Positions 47,551 through 60,000 of a stretch of 64,000 nucleotides of DNA are shown here, one piece after another. Source of the stretch: Solea solea. Its lineage: Eukaryota > Chordata > Actinopteri > Pleuronectiformes > Soleidae. The stretch spans positions 8,258,618 through 8,322,617 of the forward strand of contig NC_081151.1 of the NCBI RefSeq assembly GCF_958295425.1, read 5' to 3'. The translations under genes were made by a program, and so were the position numbers. Within the stretch, counting starts at the first letter, position 1. Each line of letters opens with the position of its first letter. The notes beneath the pieces were generated by a model that did not search any database, was not told where the DNA came from, and was given only the letters and a program-made list of their open reading frames with translations.

Positions 47551-48516
47551 AGAAGTTTGTAATCGCGAGGTGATTGTTAATTTACATCCGCTCATTGCCA
47601 TCCCCAGGTTTTAATTCCACTGCTGGCAGAGGCCCCATTAGTCTGTTTCTGGGGAATGTTGGACTGAAAGTGTGTTATTATATAAATACCACTGCTCTTT
47701 TGACTCCAGGAAGCTACTTCCTGAGGTGTAACCCTTAGTCATTCAGTGAATAGATTTACAGTAACTGGCCAGGGGTGGACATGCCTCTCTAACACTTTAT
47801 TTCACCACTCTGCGCTCCATCCCTCCCTCGCCCTCCCAACTCTTCACAGACACCCAGGTTTCTCGTCTAATTTTAGGGCTGAAAAATCTCACTCTCTGAC
47901 ATGTCCTGTGGTTGATTTTCACCTCAACCACCGGCACAGCTGTCCATCTGTTTGACATCCAGAGGCGAGATGTTCTGCTTTATTAAAAAGTGTGAATTTA
48001 AAAAAAAGATGAAAGAGGGGAAGAGTGAGACACACAGCCCCCATGCAAAAAAAAAACCCCCGCAAGGGCAGAGATCGTTAGCATACTTCTGTCCAATTTG
48101 TACATGCAGAGATACAGCCATGCAACCAGCAGGGGTTGAGGTGTGTTTGTTTGTTGGAATTATAACTGGCCAGTGTGCATGTTCTGCAGTGAGAAACAGC
48201 CACAGAAGAAAGGAAGCTGTTGTGGATCCATTCATCTGACAAACTTCTCAGGCATTTTGAGGTAAAAGACAAAAACAATTTACATGACAGAGAAAGAGAG
48301 GGAGAGAGTGGTGGGTGGGTGGTGGAGCGCTGGGTACGGATGCAAACTCCCCGCCAATCAAACTTGCTTTTGTGTACACCACTGTAGATAAAGAAGAACC
48401 TGACTTTGGAATCAAAAGATTAAAACAAAAGCTCCCTTGTCGAGCGTTTGTAATCGCACCGACTCTCCGGCTACTGATTATGTAGAAAACAACTGCAATT
48501 ACATTTCTGGGCTCAC
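47551..48516. other. Noncoding stretch, no gene seen
   Basis: Poly-A patches lie near 47999-48008 and 48047-48056. Frames of up to 103 codons overlap on both strands with no motif. Confidence 0.45.
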
Positions 48517-48535
48517 GAGAGAGAGAGAGAGAGAG
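48517..48535. repeat. (GA)n short array
   Basis: Uninterrupted GA dinucleotides. Confidence 0.9.
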
Positions 48536-48579
48536 GCGAAGAGGCAAAACCAGGCCCAGGAGAGATGATTAATATTCTT

Positions 48580-49060
48580 ATTTTTATTCAGATGCAGCCA
48601 ATGTACTGACAGCTCCATCGTCTCACTGCTTTGCTCATCAGCCGAATGCAAAGCGCGGCCACTAGGAGAGGAAAAAAATCATCTCAAAAAAACACATCGA
48701 CGACGCACCACTCCTTTTCTCCTCGTCTCACATTTGATGAGGAAGCAACAGTGATGTTGTAATTTAAATGTGAAAATCCCAGTTCTCTGAAGGAGAATGA
48801 TTCCCCCCCCCCCAGTGAGTCTTTGGAGAAATCGTCCAGCTCCCCTGCGCCTTCGTAACTCCTAATTTATTTCAAGAGTGTGTGTGATTAGAAAAAAACC
48901 CTCCTAAATTACTGTATCACACAAAACGGCATAATTAAATTAATATTGGATGTAATAATTACTTTGTGGCTTCTCATTTTTCATACACACAGCTGCTTTG
49001 TTGCCGGCACCATTAGCATTTGTCTGCCGCAATTAACAAAGGCTCTAATGAGATTTTGGC
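48580..49060. promoter_or_regulatory. Candidate conserved noncoding block
   Basis: Includes CATAATTAAATTAATATTGG, GTAATAATTAC, CACCATTAGCATTTG, CCGCAATTAAC and GGCTCTAATGAG in complex sequence with no open frame of note. A poly-C run (about 48804-48813) interrupts it. Enhancer status is inferred. Confidence 0.35.
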
Positions 49061-49064
49061 GTCT

Positions 49065-49142
49065 ACGTGTGTGTGTGTGTGTGTATGTGAGCGTGACTTC
49101 ACGGGGCCTCACACACACGCACACACACACTCACACACTCAC
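49065..49142. repeat. GT array and nearby CA array
   Basis: A GT run (about 49068-49086) and a CA run (about 49110-49142) lie about 25 bp apart and can pair as an inverted repeat. Confidence 0.85.
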
Positions 49143-49785
49143 AAATATATAACAGCTCTACATTTCACGACACATTAAAAGGGTTTTGTCACCGCGGGTT
49201 TTTTACGAGTATCTTAGGACAGAGTAATTTAGCTTCAATGAGAACATGAACTTTAAGGAAAAGGTGGAAAAGTTCCCCACTTTTTAATGACTAAAGGTTG
49301 AAGAATCTCCGCTGTGCCAAGAAAGGTACATTACTCTCAATCTCACCAGTAATGTATTCCACTACTTGTGAAAAATAGCTACATTTGTCTAATGCATGTC
49401 ACGGAACCGACTTAATTCTGAGTGATGACCCCGTCCGCCAGTTCCATTCACATTCTCACACTCGCCAAGGACGTGAGTAATTGTCGTCCAACTTTAATAG
49501 TAGGAACGCTGCGGCGTGTTCGCGGTGACTCGTGCAAAGAGATTTACCGGCGATGTTCAATTTCAACAAAGTCTGCAACAAATAAATTCCACTGCATTAG
49601 TAACATGGCTAAATATGTCAGTTAGTCAATAATAAATAGGTCACATGTTGTTGGGGGGGACCTGCTCAGCTTCCACCAGTGGTCCTTTTTGAAATGCCTT
49701 GTGTGTGTCAGATGTCTCTGTGTTCTGACTGGCAGGTGAACCTCTCTTTTCTTCAAACAGGACAACAGTCTCCGGCTACTCTCCC
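49143..49785. other. Noncoding stretch, no feature recognised
   Basis: Ordinary sequence. No gene or repeat is recognised. Confidence 0.45.
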
Positions 49786-49832
49786 TCGCCTCGCCTCGCC
49801 TCGCCTCTCCTTGTCTGTCTGTCTGTCTGTCT
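49786..49832. repeat. (TCGCC)4 and (TGTC)5 tandem repeats
   Basis: Four exact TCGCC units at 49786-49805 are followed by a TGTC array at 49812-49832. The CpG in each pentamer is unusual among the window's simple repeats. Confidence 0.93.
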
Positions 49833-50639
49833 CACTCTCTCGTCTTCTGTCTACAGCAGACACACTTCTGTGCCAGCACTGTCACAGCAGATGAAAATGT
49901 TCCCTAGTTATCTGCCTGTGTAATTGCTGTCTTGTTTGGTTAGGAGATTAGAGGGCAGAAACTCTTTGTGTGGCCTTGCAGATTGAACAAACACACACGA
50001 GGAGGAACCCCTGTCCAAAAACCCACAAGACGGGCTCGCCTGTGTGACGATAGCGAGCCAGATGGACCGGGGCAGGTGATAACTGCGCCGGTCGGTGTGT
50101 TGATGGGTCATGTTGGGAAGCTACACCGCTCCATCCCGATATGAGCGTTTTCCCTGCCACGGTGCGGGTGAGTATTTGACAAACTCGGCTCATGGACACA
50201 CACGGATCTCGCCTAATGATTCTGAATTTTTTACCGTTAGATTTGTCAGATCTCTTAAGTTCAAACAAGGCCACGCTCTCACTCTTTACTCCGCACAACT
50301 GCTGCACTTTTGCCGAGCGCTGAAGTCTGGTTGGGTCTTTTGTGTGCTGTCGCTAGTCAGAAGTGACAGGCTGTATTTCAGCAGCCTGCACTTTTCCTCC
50401 CTGTCTCTGAGGGTGGTATCCCATCAAGAGTGCAGCCTCAGCCTGGTACAATACTACTCTCACTATTAAGGCAAATTTCCATCCCAAGCCCGCCAATCTC
50501 CTTTAGCCTCCCTGCTTTTATTTCCCCCCCTTTTTTTTCCTTTTTTTTTTTGCTCCTTTTCGCTTTTCCTTTCTGCTGTCCTCCCTTCCGTGAAAAGCGA
50601 AGGGAACGCCGGGCTCCTCTTGTCACGGTGGGGAAAAGC
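49833..50639. other. Noncoding stretch, no gene accepted
   Basis: Two 119-codon frames on opposite strands overlap at 49948-50469. Neither has a recognisable domain. A T-rich/C-rich pyrimidine tract lies at 50520-50570. Confidence 0.45.
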
Positions 50640-50840
50640 TCAGGGATCATGTTTGATACTGTCAGATGGCCTGGAAAATTAAAAACCCAATTAAAGTGGC
50701 AGTCCAGAGGTCAGCTCTTCTGCATATCAAAAGCTCTCCTCTGGCTATTCTGCACAAATTATATCCATTAACAGCACACTTTGCTTAGGCTGCAACAGCA
50801 TAGCACTTAGGGAGTAATAAGTGCTTTCTCTTCGCTCTGT
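50640..50840. promoter_or_regulatory. Candidate conserved noncoding element
   Basis: Contains AAATTAAAAACCCAATTAAAG, TCTGCATATCAAAAG and TATCCATTAACAGC in complex sequence. Texture-based inference only. Confidence 0.3.
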
Positions 50841-53661
50841 TCCATTTCAAATGTAAACCTCTCAGCCGGGAGGAAATAGAGATGAACAAATTGTTACCAA
50901 ATGTTTTATTTTATTTTTTCCTTCCCAGAACAAGACACAAAGGTCTGTCTTTGGCGTGTTATTAATGTAGTGAGAGAAGGAAAAATACAACCAGGAGTTT
51001 ATTTTTAGATATGTTGCCGGCAAACTCTTATTCTTCTTTCTCTCCTTTGTCCACACATGACACGCCATGTTTCTGCCCGTATTTATCTTCCGCTTTTTGA
51101 GAAATAGCCACCAACCGTGCCCCCCATTTCTCTTTCACTTTCCCCCTATCGCTCCCTTCCTCTTTTGTGCTCCCTGTTTTACCCACGATTCATTAATTCC
51201 TGTACAGTCGTAGGGGAAAGGACAGAGAGAAATGGCCAGCCGAGCTTAATGGCATGCGTCTCGGGCCAGGCCATTAATATTCAGCTTAATGTTTCTGATA
51301 ACAGGGCCGGGGGCCATGAGGAGTCGCTGGCCCAGACAGCCTTATTAAGCAGCTGGAGTGGAATGATGCTCACTCACGTTGCGGATCAAATGCAAGAGTA
51401 AACACACATATGCACGCGCACACACGCACACACACACGCTCAAAGTCAAGACAGTTGTCTTCAGGACTTCAGACAGCATCAGGAGCTTCCCACTAAATTG
51501 CTCTCACCATCCGCCCTCTATTTATCTGTGTGTCAGCAGAAGCCTCAGAGGTTCGGTTCGTTGTAGTAGCCGCATGTGAATGCACCAAACAATCCTTTGA
51601 CAATGTGTTGGTAAGTTGTCACTGGTTGGTCAGTTTATTAAATGTTGATGCCCCTCCAAATGAGCCTAGCGTTGACATTTGTCTTTCCCCCCTTTCTTTT
51701 TTTTTTCCTTCCACCCTTCCCCTTTCTGTTTCTCCAACGAGCCACAAGTTTTCCGCTTTCGGTCTTTTAGCTCCATCTCATTTACATTTAATGACATGAT
51801 AATACACATTAGCAGACTATTTCAAATAATTACAGCCTTTCAATCGCTTTTTACCCTCACCTCCCTCCCCGCAAATGTTCTTCTACATCCTACCATCTTT
51901 GCTCTTTTCTCTTTTTTTTTTCCTTTCTTTCTCTCTTTTCTTTGAAACTTTGATATTTCTAATGGCAAGAATGGGAAATGCTTTTCCGCAGAAACAATGT
52001 ATAATAATATGTCACAGGGACAGGCAAAAGGGGAAAAAAAAAAAAAGATTGAGCAATTTTCAGAGTGGTGCGGGGCGGGGGTGAATAGGACATTAAGTTC
52101 TTTTCACTGGTCGTAACGGCGGGTTTTTTTTTTTTTTTCTGTCATGGTGACGAACAGCAGGCAAGTACACAGGAAGGTGACAGCTTCTCTGTTTGGCCAG
52201 TTGTGGCCGATGCTGAATAAGAAGTGCTACAACTGTGCTTCAAGTTCAAAGAGCCAGACATTTTTGAATGATATAAACTAATATTTTTAACTGTAAATAA
52301 TCAAGTTTTTTTTGAATTTCAATGAGTTTCATAAAGTCTTTCAACGTGTAATTACTGGAATCTGGTAACGTAGCAACAAAGCGATGGGTCCAGACACTCT
52401 AATGATGAATTGAGCTTTAAACACTGTAACAGTTCACTGAGATCGTCTAAAGCACTTTAATGTATTTTGAGATAAAAATGAAAGGAAACGTACCAGTGCT
52501 TTGCGTGAAGACGGGTGATAGTTATGTTGAAGGGTAAAAATATCACGATTTCTGGCTCCTGGAACTTTCCCTTAATAGTGAATGATGTTTTTCTTTCGTT
52601 TTTTTTTTTGATTTGAGGGCTTTATCAGCTCAAGGAATTAAATCAAAAATCACTTCTTCTTTTTTTTTAAGCACATGCTGTTCCCTCTATAGTCCTGTGA
52701 AATGGCCTCCACTTTCCTTTGCACTTTTGGTGCCCTGCAGAATGATCATTGGACCTAATGGCTCCGAAAAGCTGGCTGACCGACCTGTTTCAGTCGCACA
52801 CCTTGTTTAACGAACGACAGCAGATGCTATGAGCCTAAACCCATTAGACTTTAGGCAAAGGTGTGAAAGATGACTTGTCATCAAGCCATATTACCTTTTT
52901 CTATTAGCTCAGGGTTGTGCTTCTCACATCGAGGGAATACCAGTGGTTTTATGTACGCGTTACAGATACAGTACAGGTGGTTCCAGGCCATGTTTTTGTT
53001 TTAACATATTGGGTCGTAATTTCCGAGGATGCTGCTCGTTTTTTTCCCGATGCTTCACTCCAGGCTCTTGACTTTGTTTTGCAGTCTGGTGTGGCTTTGG
53101 GAAACGTGACCAGTGACTGACATTCACTTTGCGATTCATCTCGCACGCGGTGACACAACACCGTGCCACGTACAACACAAACAAAGGTCTCCGCTGTTAT
53201 CAGTCATTATCATATCCAGAATCCACATTAAAAAAAAGAAATCCACTTGTGTCTATGTGAGCAGCCACTGGTGTGATGATGATGTTGGTAAATAAAATGA
53301 ATGACTATGTAGTGGGGTTGGGGATGAAGGGATGTAAATGAAATTGAGGTTACTGTAGTGTCTCTCCATAATATTGTATGAAAGAATTAGCCATCTGGAA
53401 GAGTAAGCAGATCTCCCTCGTGGTGCCTGCATGAATCCATTTCTCGCAGTTGCACTGTACTGGTCAAACAAATTAAATTACCACACCAGTATGTAAGTAA
53501 TTTTATGTAAATGATGGTGTTAATGTTCTGCGTCGCGCTGTTGATGATGGGCTGGTGTGTTCCTCCTCTGGTGGCTCGCGTCTGCAGGACCCGGCAATCA
53601 CCGGCTGGAAATGAACATGTACATTTGCCAAGAACAGTCGACAGTCTGCCCTAATTCCCAA
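50841..53661. other. Noncoding stretch with pyrimidine and CA patches
   Basis: CA-rich sequence lies at 51402-51438, and T/C-rich tracts at about 51685-51730 and 51900-51950. A poly-A run is at about 52033-52046, with poly-T runs near 52124-52138 and 52600-52610. Short frames throughout have no recognisable motif. No gene is seen. Confidence 0.45.
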
Positions 53662-53676
53662 CCCCCCCCCCCCCCC
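53662..53676. repeat. Poly-C run (15 C)
   Basis: Homopolymer within a longer pyrimidine-rich stretch; length uncertain. Confidence 0.9.
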
Positions 53677-54917
53677 TCCTCCCTCCCCTCCCTTCCTCAC
53701 TCCCTCTCTACTGTCTGTACATTCAAAGGGATTTAACATATTGTAATTAGCTTCAGGCTGGAAGAGGAGTGGGACTTTGTAAGGAAAGTGGAGAGGGTGG
53801 ATAAGATGCATGTCACTTCACATATATCTACATTTGAGGCATTTTTGGCCAGGAGAAGTATTTGTGTATTAAAATGTAAAGCAACCTATTTTAATTCCTC
53901 AAGTTTCGTACATCTTTCATGTCAGAAAAGAAACAATTACAAGACTACACTCACTGATGGACTCAGTTTACCTGAGCATACATCATCCTCTGTCTCCGCT
54001 TTTTTGCTCGCTTCCTCCCTCGCAGCCTCCTTCACGTTTTTTCCCTCCTCTGGCGGCTACAATTTATACGGCCACAGAGGAGTTCCGGATTTACACTGGA
54101 TTTTTGTTTCAGCCATCTATGGAATTAAGAAGTGTATCCTTGCATTTCATTAAATCCTGCCTAATGAGATGACTGTCTCTCCCCAAAGAGCAGATGATAA
54201 AGTACCCTATGCCACGGTGCATAAATTAGTATGGTGAGGTTAAATGCTGGAACTGACTCGTGTTTCACAAGAGGACCCTATCCAGCAGTTAAAATCAACT
54301 CCTATAAATACTGCCAGCAGCGGACTGAATTCACCTGCCTGCTCGGTGCTTGCATCAAAACTAATGTATCATTTGTTGGATCATAAGGAAAGGATGGAGA
54401 GGAGCAGAAAGTGGTCGCTTTTGCCTGAGCGCTGATTTATTTTCATCTGAAGTTCAGTAGGGAATAACACACTTGGTCTTTGCGAAAGTGATAATAACAC
54501 ATTTCCTTTACGCTCACATTTAAATACGAATGAAATGAAATCAACAAGCGTCCTTGATATCAAAAAATTTATTTTGTTATAGTACATTCTGATGTTATTA
54601 CTATATTCTTTCACCGCTTTATTATTATACTAAGTAGCTTAATGTTTATGCAAATTATTCATATTTTATATTTTGATATTGTTAATTTAAAAAAAAATAT
54701 ATTTGTTTTACAGTAGAAATCCACTTGTCTCTACACTTGTGTTTCTCATTGGATTCCCTCATCTGTTGAGATAATCAGTTTGATATTTCAGCCAAAATTA
54801 CATTACCGTAATGAGGTGCCCCACACGGCTCGTGCACTTTGAAGGAAGCATTCCCGATGTGTTAGTGTAATTACCAGGAATGAGGAAACTAACCAAATTT
54901 TCCTTTTGAACTGCAGC
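53677..54917. other. Noncoding stretch, no gene seen
   Basis: The section 54050-54440 is complex and may be regulatory, and 54590-54720 is very AT-rich. A 121-codon frame (53788-54153, +) has no recognised domain. Confidence 0.45.
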
Positions 54918-54941
54918 CACACACACACACACACACACACA
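54918..54941. repeat. (CA)12 microsatellite
   Basis: Uninterrupted CA array. Confidence 0.95.
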
Positions 54942-55440
54942 GTGAGACACTGAGAGAGACATAGAAACCATTGAGAACTCAAGAGTGGGGTTCATGTCTG
55001 ATTTGCTCATCACTTCTAATTGGAAGCTAATTTTCAGAAAGCCTCTCAGATGGCTGACAGCTCATGTCCTCCGTCCCCGTCTGTCTCTACAACTCTTTCA
55101 CCACATTTTTTTCCCCCCCGTGTTTTAAAAGAAGCCCCCATGGCAGAGGGGGAGTGATTGGAGGGGATGCTGGGAGTTTGCTGATATTCCAGGTATTTTA
55201 AGCTTTTGTGTCCGCATGGGTGTAATGGACTTATTCTCAAGCAGTTCTCGTCTCCCTAATTAGTGGTCCCCCCTCGAGCCGTAACAAGGGCACTGACGAG
55301 AGAGGCTTTTTCCCCAATGATAATGTGAATGGATACCTGCAGGGGGAGATTTCTGTACTGTTCCTCATCCTGTCAGCCACTCTGGGTAACACTGGGGCTT
55401 AATGAACCTGAAAACAAGACACTGTGTGCGGTGAAGGGAA
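54942..55440. other. Noncoding stretch, no feature recognised
   Basis: Ordinary sequence. Nothing is recognised. Confidence 0.45.
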
Positions 55441-55463
55441 TGTGTGTGTGTGTGTGTGTGTGT
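55441..55463. repeat. (TG)n microsatellite
   Basis: TG array of about 11 units. Confidence 0.95.
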
Positions 55464-55545
55464 CTGTCTAGATAAATTCAGTACAGTACTCTCAGAGCTT
55501 TGTACGGTACTGTATTTTATTTATTTCTTTTTTTCTAAAACAGAC

Positions 55546-55860
55546 CGATGAAGTCAGTTTTGGTCCACGTGTCAGCCGTCGAGGCTTTAGAGTGCGTCGG
55601 CACAGTTTACCGCGCTGCGAAAGTGCGCCGTTCCGAGTCCAAGTCAAACCGGCACGCGTCTTTCCCGGCTGGAACAACATGTAACGTGATATGTATGTCC
55701 TGCATGCCCTGCGAGATGGCTCGACTGATACGTCGACACCGTGGAGATGCATATCTAGGATGCACGCAATGTCACAAATGTCACTCGTGATCGATCGAAC
55801 GCCGCGCCGTGTGAGTGAGAGGTCATTGCTCTCCATATACAGCCAGAGGGGGGGGACACG
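55546..55860. other. CpG-dense block (CpG-island-like)
   Basis: By hand count there are about 31 CpGs in about 315 bp, far above the surrounding sequence. Overlapping frames on both strands (114 codons on -, 80 and 116 on +) arise partly from this composition and show no known domain. A segment at about 55600-55640 (CACAGTTTACCGCGCTGCG then GTTCCGAGTCC) weakly resembles tRNA-type A and B boxes, so an old SINE may contribute. It could be an orphan CpG island or distal promoter, or an uncommon repeat. No TATA box or first exon is recognised. Confidence 0.5.
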
Positions 55861-57669
55861 GGACAGAACGCCTGGTCAGCACATGGTCACATTTTGGACA
55901 CAGCATGTCTCCCTCCCCTCCCGTGTGGGTAATGAGCTGTTGTCGGTGAAGCACACGTCACTCCGTGTGACATTAGACTCAGTCAGTCCTGCCAGAGCCT
56001 TCCTCCGTGTTTTTTTCTTGGACACCGGGCCTTTCCAATGAGGGCTGCAAGTCGCTGCTCAGGCTCGCTGACATTGAATGATGTGTTTGTTTATTATGGC
56101 AGATAGGTGTCATGTCAGGCATGCATTTAGTCCTTGCAAGGTAAGCTGGGCATTTTTTTATTTTATTTTTTTTATCCAAAAGTAGGAAAGCACTTGGTCA
56201 AGGTCAAAATGATGACAGACTCAACAAAGTAGAGAACCTTGGATGGGCTATAGCGGCGACGACTGTGGACAGGTTGTGTGTAAAGGTAGGTAGAAAGACA
56301 AAGAGACGGAAAGAAGGAAAGACCGAGAGACAGAAATGGAGGAAGGGAGCCACAGATGTGGCAGGGCCTCGGGCGATACAAGTCATTATGGTGTAAACTG
56401 CTCCAGTGGTGATGTTGTCGGGAGAGCAGAGAGGTCACCGGCTCGGGGTGTGTCAAGCAATACATGCACGCATAGACATAAACACACACACACACAGAGG
56501 AAATTGAAAGAACATCTGGATATGTGCCACCTGCCTAGTGGAAGTCATCTAGTTTACACGCAGTACAGGAGGGGGTGGGGGGGGCGGGTTGTCCCTTTCC
56601 TGGATGTGCAACCTTCATGCTAGCCTGCACCACTGGGAGAGGCTGGAGGATGAAGTGGAGAGTGAAGAGCGTGCAAACCAAATGACACACTTTGCACGGA
56701 TTAAGTGTTAAAGTAAACATGGATATCGTGAGTTAGGGCAGGAAATAGGGAGAAATGCACACCGCCGTCTCCACGGCGAAGCCCTATCGTGTCACCACAG
56801 TTGCTTGCTCTGCTCAGCTGCAAGGCGCTGGTCCAAGGTGTGGGATACATGCTTACTGACAAGGGCTATATCCATTGCAAACCAATTCCGAGGCATTAAA
56901 TTGAGGAAGTTTAACAGAGATGATGGCGAGATTAAGTGTAAAATATGATTCTGTTTTTTAGGCTTTTCGTGTCTTTTATTGCCTTCTTGAGCATAGAAGG
57001 AAGAAAGGAGGAAAAGAAGAAAGATGGGAGCCAGAAAACTCAGTGCTAAGTATTGACCATCTGGCTCCAGCCCAAGCTAGCGTGCCACAAAACAATTGCA
57101 TTCATTAGGTTAATTTATCATGGTGGTAAGCTCAATTTACTTTTGCTTGTGCGAGTGTGGCTCATTAAGATTCAGTCTGCCGTTTCCTCAGGCCGTCTTG
57201 TGATCATTTACACAGAGTTCACGCATTTTGGACCAGATAGGAAGCTCTCTGGGGTTATATGCCCAACCTAAACTGTTTAAATGGAGGCAGCAATGGAAGA
57301 GGTGGAGAGAGAGGGATTATGGTGGCAAACGAGAGAATGAGAAAGGGATGGAGGGGAGTGTCAGCGGAGGACCGAATTGAAGAAGAATGCTGTTGAAGAG
57401 AAGTGTGGAGAAAGAAAGGCTCGGCTCTTATAGTTGACAGAATGGATGTTGCGGGGCTCTGGTGGAAGAGGAAAGGAGAAAGAGCAAGAGGAGGGAGGCA
57501 CGTGACTAAATGTATTCTGATAACTGAACAGCAGATGTCTCGCATGGAGCTCCTTTGTTGCCTGAACAGCAGGACCCTGCACTTCACTGGGCTCACTTCA
57601 CACCGCATTCATTTGCCTGCCAGCTGCCAATTTGGGGTAGAGAGAGTGAAAAAGGACAGAGAGATAGGG
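55861..57669. other. Noncoding stretch, no gene seen
   Basis: A CA patch lies at about 56482-56497 and a G-rich run (G5 T G8 C G3) at about 56570-56587, which could form a quadruplex. A poly-T patch lies at about 56153-56174. The purine-rich section from about 57290 leads into the GA array. Long overlapping frames from 57255 to 57976 on both strands come from stop-poor composition. Confidence 0.45.

Positions 57670-57700
<31 letters not shown>
57670..57700. repeat. (GA)n array with one interruption
   Basis: GA dinucleotides with a C interruption at 57691, inside a longer purine tract. Confidence 0.92.
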
Positions 57701-60000
57701 GGAGAAGGGAGGGAGGCTCACACCAGTCCGTCCCTCCCCTCCCTCAGCATGTCTTGCAGAGAAGCTGCCATTCCGCTCTGTCTTCCCCCGGTGGCCTGTA
57801 CAATTAGTGATCTGCATAACCACCCACACCTCCACACACTGCAGAGGGGGAGCTGCCTTTGTCTTTTGGCTGCTGAACAATGAGTTGCTTTGGACTTGGC
57901 TGGAAGCCAGGAGCTGTGGCACAAAACTGCATGTTCTTGATGGATGACGAATACTCCCAGAGTCTTGTTTCCTCATGTGGCTGTTTTGGTGGGGTCAGAG
58001 ATGAGCTGCCGCGGCGGTCATCGACAGCCCTTTTTTGTTAAAAACACCTCCTGAAACTGTGGAAAGGGGAGAAGTTTCATCTTCCCAGGTGTCTTTGATC
58101 AATGGCGGCAGACTCTCATTAAGACCACAAGGCCCACAGTTCATTAACGCCTGGGTGAAAACAAATTCACACCCCTCTGCTAAGTGATGTGGGCCGAGGC
58201 GTGACGGCATCAACACTCTGACGAAGTTGGCTGCGAGAGGCGAGACTTGGGTGGCGGCAACCGCAACTTCACAGCTCACCTGGTGCTCGTGACCTCCTTG
58301 AGAACCAAATCACTTCTCGCAGCAAATCTTCTACCTAAGGAGGAGAAAGAAGCAAAAGTTAATTTATAGTTATGTAATGTCAGTTATAAACTGGAGGCGA
58401 AAAAAAAGGCTTTTTTCACCCTCGGTGCAGCTTCATAAACTTATGGTCTGTTTGACTTTCACCGTGTTATTATCCTAATTGTGAAGTCAATGCATGATGG
58501 TGCTGTGGGAGATTTGTAGGGAGTTCTAACCCCATTATCAAGGCTTGTGTGGCGCATCGTGTGCAAGATAATACACGTATTGATCGACGACCACCGGCTC
58601 ATCTAAATTGTCCTCACTTATTACTGTACAAAAGGCAGCAAGAGCAGATCCCTCTCACCGCCCTCCCCCGATGTCAATTCGCAGGACGAGCCATGAAACA
58701 AGTATTATCCCCACTTCCTGAGTCGGGAGGGGGTGGGCATGATAAAAAACTTTTTGATTAAGGAAAGGGAATGTTCTATTTCATTCTGATTCGGGAAGCA
58801 GGAGAAAGAGCGGGGGATTAATCTTAAGGCCGTCGTTTTACTGCCTATCCCCACTCCTGTCTCGGAGCTCAAGAAGCGCGAGTGAATAATGGGGTGTCCA
58901 TCAGCCGTGGGCTCAAGCCCAGATTGGGATTTTCTCTGTGGATAATACAAAGCAGGGCGACAATTGATGATTCATAATGTACAGTTTTAGCCTGGCAATT
59001 GCGGCAGCTATTGTGGCGATGTTGGCATTAGTGGTACGGTATCTTCCAATGAAATGTTCCTGCCTGACAGCAGTCTGTGGATGTTCTCCTGCAGAGGATG
59101 AGAGAACCGCCAGTTTATAAATATGGATATAGCGAATCATATTCTGATATGTGACAAATTCAGTTGAGACTTGGTTAATCAGTCGCACGTGCACAGTGTA
59201 ATGTTGAAGAATCGTTTGAAAGGGAGGGGAGGGCCTTGCTGTTGCAGCGAGTAATAATGATACCTTGTTATGTTCACTTTACACGACTTACCCTCATTTT
59301 GTGCGCGTAGCCGCGTCGCACGGAAGTGAGAACAATCCTGGCTAACAAAGTTGTCTGGCTCTCCACTCATGTGAGCAGCACCTGTCGTGTCGGGGAGTGG
59401 AGGCTGAGGTGGGTGTTCGGGATCCATGGAGGGGATGCTATCCATCAGTGGTTCAATTTGATATTTAATTTAGACTTTTATGAGCCTTAGAGGATGGGCC
59501 GTGTCATTTTTCTCTCCCGGGCGCTCTCTGTTGGGATGGAGGATAAATTCCTTTCATCCATGCAGCAGCCCAACCAAGGCTTCCTCAGATTTATAACTGT
59601 GTACGGTGCCGGCGATGCTGGTGGCAACAGTGATTAGCCCACATGTGAGACATAGTACATAGATCTCTGTCCAGGACATACACGGACTAAAATGTGAATA
59701 AAATAATGCATAATTCACCGGGGATCTAAAAGGCTTCTGTAAAAGACAATAGACATGATTACTTACGCATCATCTGAGTAAGAAATATCTGCTAGAATGA
59801 TGTCATATATTCCTCTTGAAAAGCCACAGAACAAAATCAATTAATTTAGCATTAATCAATGGAGTTAGTGATATTATGCATACATATTTTTTATTACTGT
59901 GAGTTATGGAGGAAATAAAATAGACAATATTCTGAGAGGGTAATTTTTAGGAGTTTTATAAACTAATCCTCTCCCTAATAGTCTGTTTTAGCATAATTTA
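57701..60000. other. Noncoding stretch, no gene seen
   Basis: Complex sequence with GC-containing sections (58000-58280, 59300-59330) and an AT-rich end. Frames of 68-130 codons have no recognisable product. No repeats are recognised. Confidence 0.4.

Noticed and set aside
49948..50469. Two 119-codon frames on opposite strands
   Set aside because: Overlapping, no recognised domain, no exon signals.
57255..57976. Cluster of frames of 117-134 codons on both strands
   Set aside because: Overlapping open frames on both strands signal stop-poor GA-rich composition, not genes.
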